Origin: Paenibacillus sp. SC116
GTDB taxonomy: Bacteria; Bacillota; Bacilli; Paenibacillales; Paenibacillaceae
Length of the DNA stretch: 64,000 nucleotides
Direction: 5' to 3'
NCBI RefSeq assembly: GCF_024733555.1
Contig: NZ_JANIOF010000001.1
Location: 2,042,777-2,106,776, forward strand
Part shown: piece by piece, positions 27,348-35,843 of the stretch
Position numbering within the stretch: the stretch's first letter is position 1
Layout: the number at the start of each line of letters is the position of its first letter
Made by a program: the position numbers and the translations under genes
The notes under the pieces: model-generated
Told to the model about the DNA's origin: nothing
The model's database searches: none
What the model saw: only the letters and a program-made list of their open reading frames with translations

Positions 27348-27992
27348 ATGCATATAGAACGATTTACCGGATCCTATAACGCAGTGATTAGCCTTGGTTC
27401 CAACTGCCTTCCTGCCATTCAGCTAGAAAGAAATGGCCTGCGACGCTTTACAGGACCAATCGATTGGATGGACTCCAAGCACACACCTGCCATAACGGAA
27501 CTTATCCGCAATCGCTTCGATCATTTTTTATATAAACCTCATCTGCAATCAATTGGTATTTTAAATGACTTTGTACTCATCCAAGATAATCGCTATCAAG
27601 TCATCGTCGTACATGATTTCCCTGTGGCAAATAACGACGAACAAAATTGGCATAGTTATCCTGAAGTTATTGACAAAGTAACTCGCCGCATTCAGCGATT
27701 ATATCAATATATGGAACGCAGTGATCGCTTGCTCTTCATACGTACCGATACGACCATGAACGATGCACTTTTACTAGAGCAGGAACTTCGCCGCCAAGTC
27801 AAAAATGAATTCCACCTGCTCATTGTCAATCATGAAAATGTGGGCACCTTCTCACCATTACAATGGCCGCTAGTATACGGAACAGCTTTTGCTATCCCAA
27901 AAGATAACGATATATGGAATGATAATGATGCCCACTGGAGGACGTTGCTGCAAGGAGTGAAGATAGTTCCCTCTAGAAAATTCACAAGCTAA
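27348..27992 (+). CDS. DUF1796 papain-like cysteine peptidase homologue
   Basis: A 214-residue soluble protein of the DUF1796 (PF08795) family, predicted to have a papain-like fold. The N-terminal mark is SLGSNCLPAIQLERNGLRR, in which C20 would be the nucleophile, followed by the conserved GPIDWMDS. A histidine in VIVVHDF is the likely partner. Members often sit in capsule and glycan clusters, and their substrate is not known. AGAAGGGAG lies before the ATG. It is transcribed alone between FkbM and a small hypothetical gene, near the manC operon. Confidence 0.82.
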   Translation: MHIERFTGSYNAVISLGSNCLPAIQLERNGLRRFTGPIDWMDSKHTPAITELIRNRFDHFLYKPHLQSIGILNDFVLIQDNRYQVIVVHDFPVANNDEQNWHSYPEVIDKVTRRIQRLYQYMERSDRLLFIRTDTTMNDALLLEQELRRQVKNEFHLLIVNHENVGTFSPLQWPLVYGTAFAIPKDNDIWNDNDAHWRTLLQGVKIVPSRKFTS

Positions 27993-28000
27993 CAACTTCG

Positions 28001-28456
28001 CTAAGATTGCTCAATGTATCCCCTAATAACGATAGGTCCATGTACGACAGCACTGTTCGTGCGTGAAACAAATGAAAAATAATAAGTAGCATCCCCAGCT
28101 TGTTCTGCCTGAATCTCATAGTCTACAAACAAGGTCCCCTTCTCATGGCAAGTTTCTGTTGCCTGATAGACAAGTGGACCTTGCGTATGATGAAGCCGAA
28201 TAACCAGTTCCAGCTCGCCTAGATCCGCTTCTTTTACTTTTGCCCAGTCAATCTCCATCTGGATGCCCGTCCATTCTCCTAATTCAGCGCCGTGAAGACA
28301 CATCCAGCCGAAGGTATGTTCCTTCACGCTAGGTATAATAGGTTGGAAAGAACCGTATGGCAGATGGCGTGTATCAAGAAATTTGAGCACATCCCATCCC
28401 TCACTCACCATGTTCGAGTTATGAAATAGCGTATGCATCATGACATGGATAAGCAT
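28001..28456 (-). CDS. Hypothetical protein, 151 residues
   Basis: I do not recognise this protein. It is soluble and rich in beta-strand-like alternation in its second half (ELELVIRLHHTQGPLVYQA, then TYYFSFVSRT), which suggests a beta-sandwich. The N-terminus has three methionines within seven residues and no convincing ribosome site before any of them, so the start is uncertain. It ends 8 bases from the end of the DUF1796 gene on the opposite strand. Codon use looks normal for the window. Confidence 0.6.
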   Translation of the reverse strand: MLIHVMMHTLFHNSNMVSEGWDVLKFLDTRHLPYGSFQPIIPSVKEHTFGWMCLHGAELGEWTGIQMEIDWAKVKEADLGELELVIRLHHTQGPLVYQATETCHEKGTLFVDYEIQAEQAGDATYYFSFVSRTNSAVVHGPIVIRGYIEQS

Positions 28457-28506
28457 GGGATACTTGCTGATTTTAAGCTATTTTTAGAGGCGAGAGTTGT
28501 CTACTC

Positions 28507-28542
28507 ATAACAAACAGGCCAGCTAGACATTACTAGCTGGCC
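28507..28542 (-). terminator. Terminator of the LacI-type gene
   Basis: A perfect 10-bp stem, GGCCAGCTAG with CTAGCTGGCC, and a 6-base loop. On the minus strand it is followed by TGTTTGTTATG, and it lies about 90 bases after the LacI-type stop. Confidence 0.65.
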
Positions 28543-28631
28543 TGGCCTTACCTACAAATAAAATGAGCAAGTTTAGCTCTAATACAAGGACCTATCAAGG
28601 ATAAAAACTCTTATCTTATCGTGTAAGTAAT

Positions 28632-29648
28632 CTATGAATGAGTAAGTTGGTGGCTGGCCACAGGCGCCGTCGTCTCTCTAATAAGCAGCTCTGGCTCAAA
28701 GCGAACGGTAATATTGCGTTTGTTCGTGCCGTTAATTTGACGCATCAACACATCAACCGCATGGCGAGCCAATTGTTCTGCTGGCTGCTTCATCGTCGTC
28801 AAGTGCGGACGCAGCTCAGCGAACATCAGTTGATCGTCATAGCCGATGACGGACATATCGCGGGGAACTTGATATCCTTTTTCAGTTAATGCATTAATGA
28901 CCCCAATGGCTGTGAAGTCATCGGCAGCAAACACTGCTGTAGGCAGGCTCCCTTCTTGAAGCCACTTTTGAACTGCATCATAACCGGAAGTAATGGTGAA
29001 CTGGCCAAATTCTACGGCAAATGGCTTGAGTCCCGCTTCACTTAGCGCGTAACGGAAGCCCCTTTCCCGCTCGATTGCACTTAAGAAATAATCTGAGCCT
29101 TTAATATGAGCAATGGAAGTATGTCCTAGATCAATAAGATGTTTCGTTGCTTCATATCCACCTTGAAAGTTATCTACGAGAACGGAGGAGAAGGAGGGTT
29201 GGATATTTTGACAATCAATAAGTACGAATGGAATCTTCCGCCTGCGCAATTCATTCACGTAGTCTTCTTCATGGACAGCTGCCAACACAAGCAAACCATC
29301 TACGCGATCTTCTTGAATAAGCTCCTTGCCAGCACCAACCTCTGTTGGATAATTCGCTACCGATATGGCTAAGTAATAGCTATATTGTTTCAGATGGCTT
29401 GAAATATGCTGTACTACTGTATCTAGAAATGAATCTTGAAGGGTCGTAACGATGACGCCAATTACACCCGTTTTTCCTTTTGCCAAGCTTCGTGCCGCTG
29501 CGTTAGGATGATAGTTCAGTTCTTTCATTGCTTGAAGAACCTTTTGCCTATTTTTCTCGCGCACCGTCTTAGCATTGTTTAACACACGAGAAACGGTTAC
29601 AACGGACAAGCCAGCTTTTTTAGCTACGTCAAAAATACTGACTTTCAT
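28632..29648 (-). CDS. LacI family transcriptional regulator
   Basis: A 338-residue repressor of the LacI/GalR family. The helix-turn-helix is at residues 3-25 (SIFDVAKKAGLSVVTVSRVL), followed by the hinge helix with NPNAAARSLAKG-like sequence near residue 55 (here HPNAAARSLAKG). The rest is a periplasmic-binding-type domain with VIGYDDQLMFAELRPHLTT near the end. The sugar effector is unknown. GAGGAGAG lies before the ATG. No sugar operon adjoins it, so its targets are elsewhere or include itself. Confidence 0.93.
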   Translation of the reverse strand: MKVSIFDVAKKAGLSVVTVSRVLNNAKTVREKNRQKVLQAMKELNYHPNAAARSLAKGKTGVIGVIVTTLQDSFLDTVVQHISSHLKQYSYYLAISVANYPTEVGAGKELIQEDRVDGLLVLAAVHEEDYVNELRRRKIPFVLIDCQNIQPSFSSVLVDNFQGGYEATKHLIDLGHTSIAHIKGSDYFLSAIERERGFRYALSEAGLKPFAVEFGQFTITSGYDAVQKWLQEGSLPTAVFAADDFTAIGVINALTEKGYQVPRDMSVIGYDDQLMFAELRPHLTTMKQPAEQLARHAVDVLMRQINGTNKRNITVRFEPELLIRETTAPVASHQLTHS

Positions 29649-29963
29649 GCTTCTACTCTCCTCGTCTGTAATCTATGGATTTGAAGTTTGTCCCTCTAAT
29701 CATATACAATGTCAACCAAAATTCCAACAAAATGAAGCAAATATCCGCTGAAAAAAGGAGGTTTTATACATTTTTATCGAATAATAAGTAAAAGTACCTA
29801 GCCACTTGTGCGATTGGACTATATTTTTGTCAACTAATATGACATTTTTTGCGTATGTTTGACAAAGAAAAAGAGCACCATTTCGACTCTGCATTTGCAA
29901 AGATAGAAATGATGCCTCTATATAATAGCTAGAATCATAGATGATTTAAGTCATTTATTAGGA
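29649..29963. other. Intergenic region between lacI-type and aldolase genes
   Basis: About 315 AT-rich bases. It holds a terminator-like hairpin (29867-29919) for the aldolase. On the minus strand TTTACT and TATAAA about 18 bases apart near 29760-29790 may be the LacI-type promoter. No ORF of note is present. Confidence 0.5.
29867..29919 (-). terminator. Probable terminator of the aldolase gene
   Basis: An imperfect 13-bp stem (arms 29906-29919 and 29872-29884) followed on the minus strand by a T-rich tract (TTTTTCTTTG). Confidence 0.5.
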
Positions 29964-30914
29964 TCAAAAACTGCCTTCAGGTGTCATCATTCGATCATAA
30001 AATTCCTCATATTTATCGCGATCTGGGGAAGCTAGCAGCGCCATTGCGGAACGAGGGTGCTCGTCCAATGTACCTGTAACTAAGTAAGGAATTAAATATC
30101 CCCACTCCCATTTCTCACGCATCGCAATCATATGTTTTTGAATGAATCCTAATGAAGGACGAAGATGGTATTTTGTATTTTTCAAATGTGTTAACAACAG
30201 CTCTGTTGGACAATTGCCTGCTCCACGGCCCATGCCATAGACAGAAGCATCGAGAAGTTCAACGCCAAGCTCAGCTGCAACAAGCGTGTTGGAGAATGCC
30301 AATTGCATATTGTTATGCGTATGTACACCTAAACGCTTATTTGGCAAATGTTCTTGGAACTTCTTCACAAGGAAATTAAAATCGTTATGGTCAAGGCTTC
30401 CATACGAGTCGACAATATACACCACATCGACAGGGCTTTCTTTAATCATTTGGAACGCCTCTACCAAGTCATTATCCATCACATTGGATAAAGCCATGAT
30501 ATTTATTGTCGTTTCGTAACCAAGGTCGTGGAACTTTTGTACAAGGTCCAGCCCTTTGTCGACATCCTTGATATAACAAGCGATACGAATGAGGTCCAGC
30601 AAGCTTTCGGAACGAGGCAAAATATCATTCTCATCTACACGTCCAATATCAACAAGCGCAGAAAGCTTCGTATTGCCTTTGTTCGGAATCACTTTGTTCA
30701 AGAAATCCTCATTCAGGAAACGCCAAGGACCAGCTGCTTCAGAACCTTTCATCAACTTAGGAGAATTTTTGTATCCAATCTCCATATAGTCGACGCCAGC
30801 TGCATTAAGTGAAGCATACAGATCTTGCACAAATTCGACACTGAAGTCCCAGTTATTGACGAGACCTCCATCACGAACGGTGCAGTCAACAATCTTGCAA
30901 TGATTTGTTTTCAT
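29964..30914 (-). CDS. HMGL-like aldolase (DRE-TIM metallolyase)
   Basis: A 316-residue TIM-barrel enzyme of the HMGL/DRE-TIM family, which makes or breaks C-C bonds with a divalent metal. The N-terminal VDCTVRDGG supplies the catalytic Arg and metal-binding Asp. GVHTHNNM supplies the H-x-H metal ligands near residue 200, and GMGRGAGNCPTELLL follows. It resembles proteins labelled 4-hydroxy-2-oxovalerate aldolase-like or 'aldolase catalytic domain', not leuA. The substrate is unknown. AAAGGGG lies before the ATG. It is a single gene, with no dehydrogenase partner of the meta-cleavage type next to it. Confidence 0.88.
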   Translation of the reverse strand: MKTNHCKIVDCTVRDGGLVNNWDFSVEFVQDLYASLNAAGVDYMEIGYKNSPKLMKGSEAAGPWRFLNEDFLNKVIPNKGNTKLSALVDIGRVDENDILPRSESLLDLIRIACYIKDVDKGLDLVQKFHDLGYETTINIMALSNVMDNDLVEAFQMIKESPVDVVYIVDSYGSLDHNDFNFLVKKFQEHLPNKRLGVHTHNNMQLAFSNTLVAAELGVELLDASVYGMGRGAGNCPTELLLTHLKNTKYHLRPSLGFIQKHMIAMREKWEWGYLIPYLVTGTLDEHPRSAMALLASPDRDKYEEFYDRMMTPEGSF

Positions 30915-31026
30915 CTCGCTGTCCCCTTTGTTTTTTAATTTTCTTCATTTTACTGGATAGCAACCTAGAAAGCAAAACAAAAGATTAGATTGCAACAATG
31001 TCTTTTTCCCTTAAAGAAACCGCTAT

Positions 31027-32124
31027 TTAGTAAGCAGCCTCGACAATTTCTTCCGCAAAAGGAATCAATGCACTAGAATCCTCCAAATTACTCGTAAATA
31101 CTAAGACTAGCTCCTTTTCCGGAACCACAAATATATACTGTCCTGCATGCCCCATTGCAAAATAAGTCTGCAAACCGGCCATCGAGCGAACCCACCAATG
31201 GTAACCGTAGCTACCGAACCATGAGCTTCCTTTCGAATGCTTCAATGTGGAGTGAGCAACCCATGACTTCGGTACAATCTGATGCCCTTCCCACTCTCCA
31301 CCGTTCAAATACAATTGACCGAACTTGGCCATATCACGAGGGAGCATTTCCATCCCTAGTCCGCCAGCGCTCATTTGATTAGGTCCTGTCAACCAAAACA
31401 CATCACGTATGCCCAAGGGTTCAAAAAGTTTACGAGTAGCGTACGTCTGAAGACTTTCCCCATATTGCTTATGAATGATGGCAGACAAGAGTTGAGAAGC
31501 ACCTGTATTATAGTTAAAGTCCATGCCTGGATTTCCAATCATAGGCCGATTCAGGACAAATGAGACCCAATCACTACTATAGATCATCGGTTCTACACCA
31601 TAATCCCATTCGCTCCACTCAGGCCAGTCTAAGCCTGTACTCATCGTAAGCAAATGCCTAATCGTCATCTTATCATTGCGCGACTCAGAGTCTTGTTTCC
31701 ACCGTGGGAAATAGTCTGCTACCAGATCGTCAGCACCCTCGATAAGCTTCTCTTCCAAGGCGATCCCCACTAACGCGGACGTAATGCTCTTCGTAACAGA
31801 ATTTATCGGGAATCGTGTTTTCGCATTGTAACCTTCCTTATAATATTCATCCACGATAAATCCATCTTTTACAACTACCATTGCATAAACAGGCATACTC
31901 TCCAAACGCAGCTTTATCGTATCCAATGCCTCCCTATTAAACCCTGCCTTATCGGGAGAACTGAACTTCCACGAGCTCCCATCCGCATTATGATGTACAT
32001 CACCATTATGAACAGGATTCGTGTTGGTTGGCCTTAGCCTAGCGGCACCGCTGTCCTCCATCGTACAGCTTGCTAGTAATGCGATTACAATTAAAGATAA
32101 AAGGCTGGTAACCATTCGACGCAT
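31027..32124 (-). CDS. Serine beta-lactamase-like hydrolase lipoprotein
   Basis: An exported lipoprotein of 365 residues. The signal peptide ends in LLASC, so it would be tethered outside the membrane. The mature part is a class C beta-lactamase/DD-peptidase fold: SVTK gives the S-x-x-K nucleophile near residue 103, NYNTG is the likely equivalent of the Y-x-N motif, and GHAGQ near residue 333 is the H-x-G third motif. Such proteins can be esterases, peptidases or regulators of wall synthesis; true beta-lactamase action is not implied. GGAGTG lies before the ATG. It stands between the aldolase and the LysR-type gene, all on the minus strand. Confidence 0.88.
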   Translation of the reverse strand: MRRMVTSLLSLIVIALLASCTMEDSGAARLRPTNTNPVHNGDVHHNADGSSWKFSSPDKAGFNREALDTIKLRLESMPVYAMVVVKDGFIVDEYYKEGYNAKTRFPINSVTKSITSALVGIALEEKLIEGADDLVADYFPRWKQDSESRNDKMTIRHLLTMSTGLDWPEWSEWDYGVEPMIYSSDWVSFVLNRPMIGNPGMDFNYNTGASQLLSAIIHKQYGESLQTYATRKLFEPLGIRDVFWLTGPNQMSAGGLGMEMLPRDMAKFGQLYLNGGEWEGHQIVPKSWVAHSTLKHSKGSSWFGSYGYHWWVRSMAGLQTYFAMGHAGQYIFVVPEKELVLVFTSNLEDSSALIPFAEEIVEAAY

Positions 32125-32161
32125 CGTGAATCACACTCCACTTTTACATTCCCTACTCGCT

Positions 32162-33058
32162 TTACTCATACAAGGCAGCAAGTCGCTTTGCTCTCACTTC
32201 TGTTATCGTCTCAAGAAAACGACGCTCTACTTCTCCCATATAAGCATCAGAACGACGTATATAAACAACAGACACTTGGCGAAATAATTCAGGAATAGAG
32301 AACAAAGTGACCAAACCTTCACGTTCCAACTTATGCACGGCAGCACGTGGCACCAATGTGATGCCCAAACCTGCAACGACTGTGCCGATAATGGTCTCCA
32401 ACGTACCGAATTCCATTACCTTTAGTGGTGTCACCCCTTCGCTCTGCATCCATTTCTCCAGCTTGGCACGGTAACCGCAGCCGCGACGGAACACGAGCAA
32501 GGGCAGATGCAGCAACTCCTCTATTTTCGTGTATGCATTCAGTTCCTCTCTGCTCTGACTGCATACGAGTACAAGCTCTTCCTCGAAGACGACATGCTGA
32601 TCAATATTGGGAACATCTACAGGACCGGATACAAATGCTCCATCCAGTTTCAGCTGTTGAACTTCTTCCGTTAGGGATTCCGTAACACCTGTTACTAAAG
32701 AAATATCTACGTTCGCATATCTGCGATAAAAGAGATTCAATATGTCAGGTAAGCCAACAACGGTCTCCACAGAACCAATCTTTAGCATGCCAGCCGGATC
32801 ATCTGGATTTTGAAAGGCTTTATGCATTTCATTCATCAACATCGTCATTTTTTCAGCATAGACGAGCAATTTTCGACCTTCTGGATTCAAAGTCATGCCA
32901 CGACGATGGCGTTGAAACAACGGTCTGCCCATCTCTTTTTCCAGTGATCGTATACGTGCGGTTACATTCGATTGTACATATCCAAGCTGCTCTGCAGCCT
33001 TACTCACGCTTCCTTGTTTTGCCACTTCCATAAAGATTTGCATATCGCTTATTTCCAT
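32162..33058 (-). CDS. LysR family transcriptional regulator
   Basis: A regulator of about 298 residues. The N-terminal helix-turn-helix (residues about 1-60) reads FMEVAKQGSVSKAAEQLGYV and is followed by the long linker helix and a substrate-binding domain of two lobes. I start at the ATG at 33058, which has GGAGAGG 7 bases upstream, not the frame-open ATG at 33073. It is divergent from the EamA transporter (155 bases between), a layout typical of a LysR regulator with its target. The co-inducer is unknown. Confidence 0.92.
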   Translation of the reverse strand: MEISDMQIFMEVAKQGSVSKAAEQLGYVQSNVTARIRSLEKEMGRPLFQRHRRGMTLNPEGRKLLVYAEKMTMLMNEMHKAFQNPDDPAGMLKIGSVETVVGLPDILNLFYRRYANVDISLVTGVTESLTEEVQQLKLDGAFVSGPVDVPNIDQHVVFEEELVLVCSQSREELNAYTKIEELLHLPLLVFRRGCGYRAKLEKWMQSEGVTPLKVMEFGTLETIIGTVVAGLGITLVPRAAVHKLEREGLVTLFSIPELFRQVSVVYIRRSDAYMGEVERRFLETITEVRAKRLAALYE

Positions 33059-33212
33059 AATGCACCTCTCCAATGACGCCTGATATCAATAATAATGATA
33101 CTTTAAATCACTTATAATTATTTTACAAGATAGTTGGCGCCATTTATGATGTTAATGAAAATAGTAGCAGTCATATAAATACGAAGTGTATATGCTAGGA
33201 GTGAATGTAAAA

Positions 33213-34202
33213 ATGTCGGCGTCACGTCTATGGAAAGGTGCTCTATGCTGCTTCATTGCAGCTGTAGCTTGGGGGGCTATGTTCCCTGTTGCAGAAAGCG
33301 CCCTGCATCATTTGGATCCATTTTGGTTCTCAACCATTCGTTATGTAATTGTATCCGCACTACTCATCTTTTTGCTCCTTTGGAAAGAAGGACGACAAGC
33401 ATTTCGCGCGGAAGGTCGATTCTTCATGCTGTGGATGTCCGGTACATTTGCCTTTACCGTTTATAATTTTGGAATCTTTTGGGGACAGAAGGAACTTGGA
33501 AAGTCAGGAGTATTGTTAGCCTCCATTATGGAGTCATTTATGCCCATGCTCGCGGTTCTAATCATATGGGCCGTAACTCGCAAGCGGCCACGCATGATTA
33601 CACTTGGTTGTGTAATTGCAGCATTTATCGGTGTTCTTTTCGTCGTAACAAAAGGGGACTTGGGGATGTTCAGCAGTGGCGAATTCAAGCCGGTTCCACT
33701 ATTAGCTATCTTTATAGCTGTTGTCGGCTGGGTGATTTACACCATATCAAGTGGACAATTCAAAGGTTGGTCCGCACTCCGAATTTCGACATTAACTTGC
33801 GTGTATGGATCAGCAACTTCCCTCATCGTCGTACTTGTCTTATCAGCATTTGACCAGATCCAAGCACCTGCAATCAGTGAATTAACCGGAGTTTGGCCCG
33901 AAATGTCTTTCATGATTTTCATAGCAGGATTGTTGGCATTGCTGTGCTGGCTTAAAGGGATTGAACTATTGTCGCCTGTTAACGGTATGCTGTTCATCAA
34001 CTTTGTCCCTGCAACAACGTTCATTATTTCCATCATTCAGGGCTATCAAGTCTCTGCAGCAGAAATACTAGGAACCGTCATCATTACTTGTGCGCTTATT
34101 GTAGATAATGTAGCAAGTCGCAGAGCGCATAACTCACAAGCGAAGATAAATGGGAAAAGAAGCAAGACTCCATCCCGATCGAGTGTAGCTCAACAAACCT
34201 AA
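33213..34202 (+). CDS. EamA/DMT family transporter
   Basis: A membrane transporter of about 329 residues with ten helices in two EamA repeats (about 10-140 and 160-290), typical of the drug/metabolite exporters. Marks are AAVAWGAMFPVAESAL in the first helix and the loop with FWFSTIRYVI. The hydrophilic C-terminal tail is basic. AGGAG lies 11 bases before the ATG at 33213; the earlier ATG at 33186 has no ribosome site. Its divergence from the LysR-type gene suggests that regulator controls export of an unknown metabolite. Confidence 0.88.
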   Translation: MSASRLWKGALCCFIAAVAWGAMFPVAESALHHLDPFWFSTIRYVIVSALLIFLLLWKEGRQAFRAEGRFFMLWMSGTFAFTVYNFGIFWGQKELGKSGVLLASIMESFMPMLAVLIIWAVTRKRPRMITLGCVIAAFIGVLFVVTKGDLGMFSSGEFKPVPLLAIFIAVVGWVIYTISSGQFKGWSALRISTLTCVYGSATSLIVVLVLSAFDQIQAPAISELTGVWPEMSFMIFIAGLLALLCWLKGIELLSPVNGMLFINFVPATTFIISIIQGYQVSAAEILGTVIITCALIVDNVASRRAHNSQAKINGKRSKTPSRSSVAQQT

Positions 34203-34216
34203 TCATAGAATTGGAT

Positions 34217-34248
34217 GAAGGAGAGGTCATGATGATGGCCTCTCCTTC
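34217..34248. terminator. Bidirectional terminator
   Basis: A 12-bp stem, GAAGGAGAGGTC with GGCCTCTCCTTC (one G-T pair), between the convergent transporter and aminopeptidase genes. Confidence 0.75.
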
Positions 34249-34271
34249 CTGTTTCCAACTCGTTTTCGCTA

Positions 34272-35795
34272 TTACGCGTAAGGATGGATCGTCTCCGCAA
34301 GTGTACGCACCATTACCCCGGTTGCGCCTTTCGGATTAACACCACGCGATTTCTTCAAATAAGCAGTTCCCGCAATATCTAGATGAACCCAAGGCAGGCC
34401 GTCAGCAAAAGTACCAATAAACAATCCGCCCGTTATCGTTCCACCACCGCGTCCACAACTGTTACGAACATCGGCCACATCACTCTTTAATAAATCCCAG
34501 TATTCCTTATGCGATGGGAGCGCCCATACATGCTCTCCTGCTCGCATTGATGCTGCAAGCACCTCATTTAATAAAGGCTCATCATTCGTAACTGCAGCTG
34601 TCGTAACATCACCAAATGCCACAATTGCAGCTCCTGTCAAGGTTGCTACATCGATAAGCTTCGATGCTCCAAGTTCCTTCGCATAGGTCATCGCATCAGA
34701 CAAGACAACTCGTCCTTCAGCATCGGTATTAATGACCTCGATTGTGCGTCCACTGTAGGTCTTGACGATATCGCCCGGTTTCAAAGCATTTCCACCAGGC
34801 ATGTTCTCTGCAGATGCAATGACACAAATAACGTTCTTCTTCGGACGCAAACGTCCGATCGTCGCCATTGTACCTAGAACAGCTGCTGAACCGCCCATGT
34901 CACTAATCATTTCTTCCATGCCATCTGCACGTTTTAACGAAATACCACCAGTATCAAAAGTAATGCCTTTGCCCACAAGCCCAAGCACATCTGTCCATTC
35001 CTCTTTGCCCTGATACTTAAGTATGATAAGTCGCGGTGGGTTTACACTCGCTTTACCTACACCGATAATACCGCCCATGCCTTTAGCCTCAAGCTGGACT
35101 TCATCTAGTACTTCTATTTCTAACTTATACGTATCTGCTATACGAGCTGCTATATCAGCTAATGTGGATGGATAAAGCTCATTACCTGGCAAATTGGTTA
35201 AGTCTCTCGCAATCGTCGTGCCAATCGCATAAGCTTGTCCACGTTCCGCACCATCTTTCCATTGTTCATGGTCCAGAACAGCTCCGAACAGTTCAATAGA
35301 TTGCACATGATGTAGAGCCGTCGCTTCCTTCTTGTACGTTTCGCGTTGATAAGCTCCTAACAAGCAGCCTTCTACAACAGCTTGAGCTACTACCGCTGTA
35401 CGCTTCTCCGGCGTAATGACAGCAAACTCATGGGATACAAATACAGCCGGATGAGCTGCCTTCAGCCTAATTGCTTCTCTTGCTGCTTTTGCAAAAGCAC
35501 AGCGCAGTTCTTCCGTTGTCCACCCATGTTCGGAACGAACAATCGCAATTAAGAAACGCACATTGCCCTCACCTGCCGGAAATACGTGAACACTTCCTGC
35601 TTGTGCCTGAATGATACCTGTCTCTATCGACTGCTTACATACTGCTGCGCCAGGAACATTCATCGTTCCATTTAACCATTCCGCTTTGGTCGCTATTGCA
35701 ATGACGGCATCCGCTTCTACTGATTGTTGTAAGGAAGAGCTAACATGGATTTTTACGTGTTGAAGTGCTTCTGCATTTGTGAGCTTAACCATCAT
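34272..35795 (-). CDS. pepA: Leucyl aminopeptidase (M17)
   Basis: A cytosolic metallo-aminopeptidase of about 507 residues that frees N-terminal residues from peptides as a hexamer with two metals. The M17 signature NTDAEGRVVLSDAM near residue 355 supplies metal ligands; KGITFDTGGISLKR gives the catalytic lysine and further ligands. The N-terminal third is the less conserved regulatory domain. AAAGGG lies before the ATG at 35795; the GTG at 35801 and the ATG at 35792 are alternatives. It stands alone, convergent with the EamA transporter. Confidence 0.95.
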   Translation of the reverse strand: MMVKLTNAEALQHVKIHVSSSLQQSVEADAVIAIATKAEWLNGTMNVPGAAVCKQSIETGIIQAQAGSVHVFPAGEGNVRFLIAIVRSEHGWTTEELRCAFAKAAREAIRLKAAHPAVFVSHEFAVITPEKRTAVVAQAVVEGCLLGAYQRETYKKEATALHHVQSIELFGAVLDHEQWKDGAERGQAYAIGTTIARDLTNLPGNELYPSTLADIAARIADTYKLEIEVLDEVQLEAKGMGGIIGVGKASVNPPRLIILKYQGKEEWTDVLGLVGKGITFDTGGISLKRADGMEEMISDMGGSAAVLGTMATIGRLRPKKNVICVIASAENMPGGNALKPGDIVKTYSGRTIEVINTDAEGRVVLSDAMTYAKELGASKLIDVATLTGAAIVAFGDVTTAAVTNDEPLLNEVLAASMRAGEHVWALPSHKEYWDLLKSDVADVRNSCGRGGGTITGGLFIGTFADGLPWVHLDIAGTAYLKKSRGVNPKGATGVMVRTLAETIHPYA

Positions 35796-35843
35796 TATCA
35801 CCCTTTATCTTCTTATGATGTCACCTATTATATCATATTGAAC

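Noticed and set aside
29964-30914. Second leuA or a 4-hydroxy-2-oxovalerate aldolase of aromatic catabolism
   Set aside because: It lacks the leucine-binding regulatory domain, and no meta-cleavage pathway partner gene is nearby.
31027-32124. True beta-lactamase giving antibiotic resistance
   Set aside because: The fold and SxxK motif are shared by many esterases and peptidases; nothing in the sequence or context points to drug hydrolysis.
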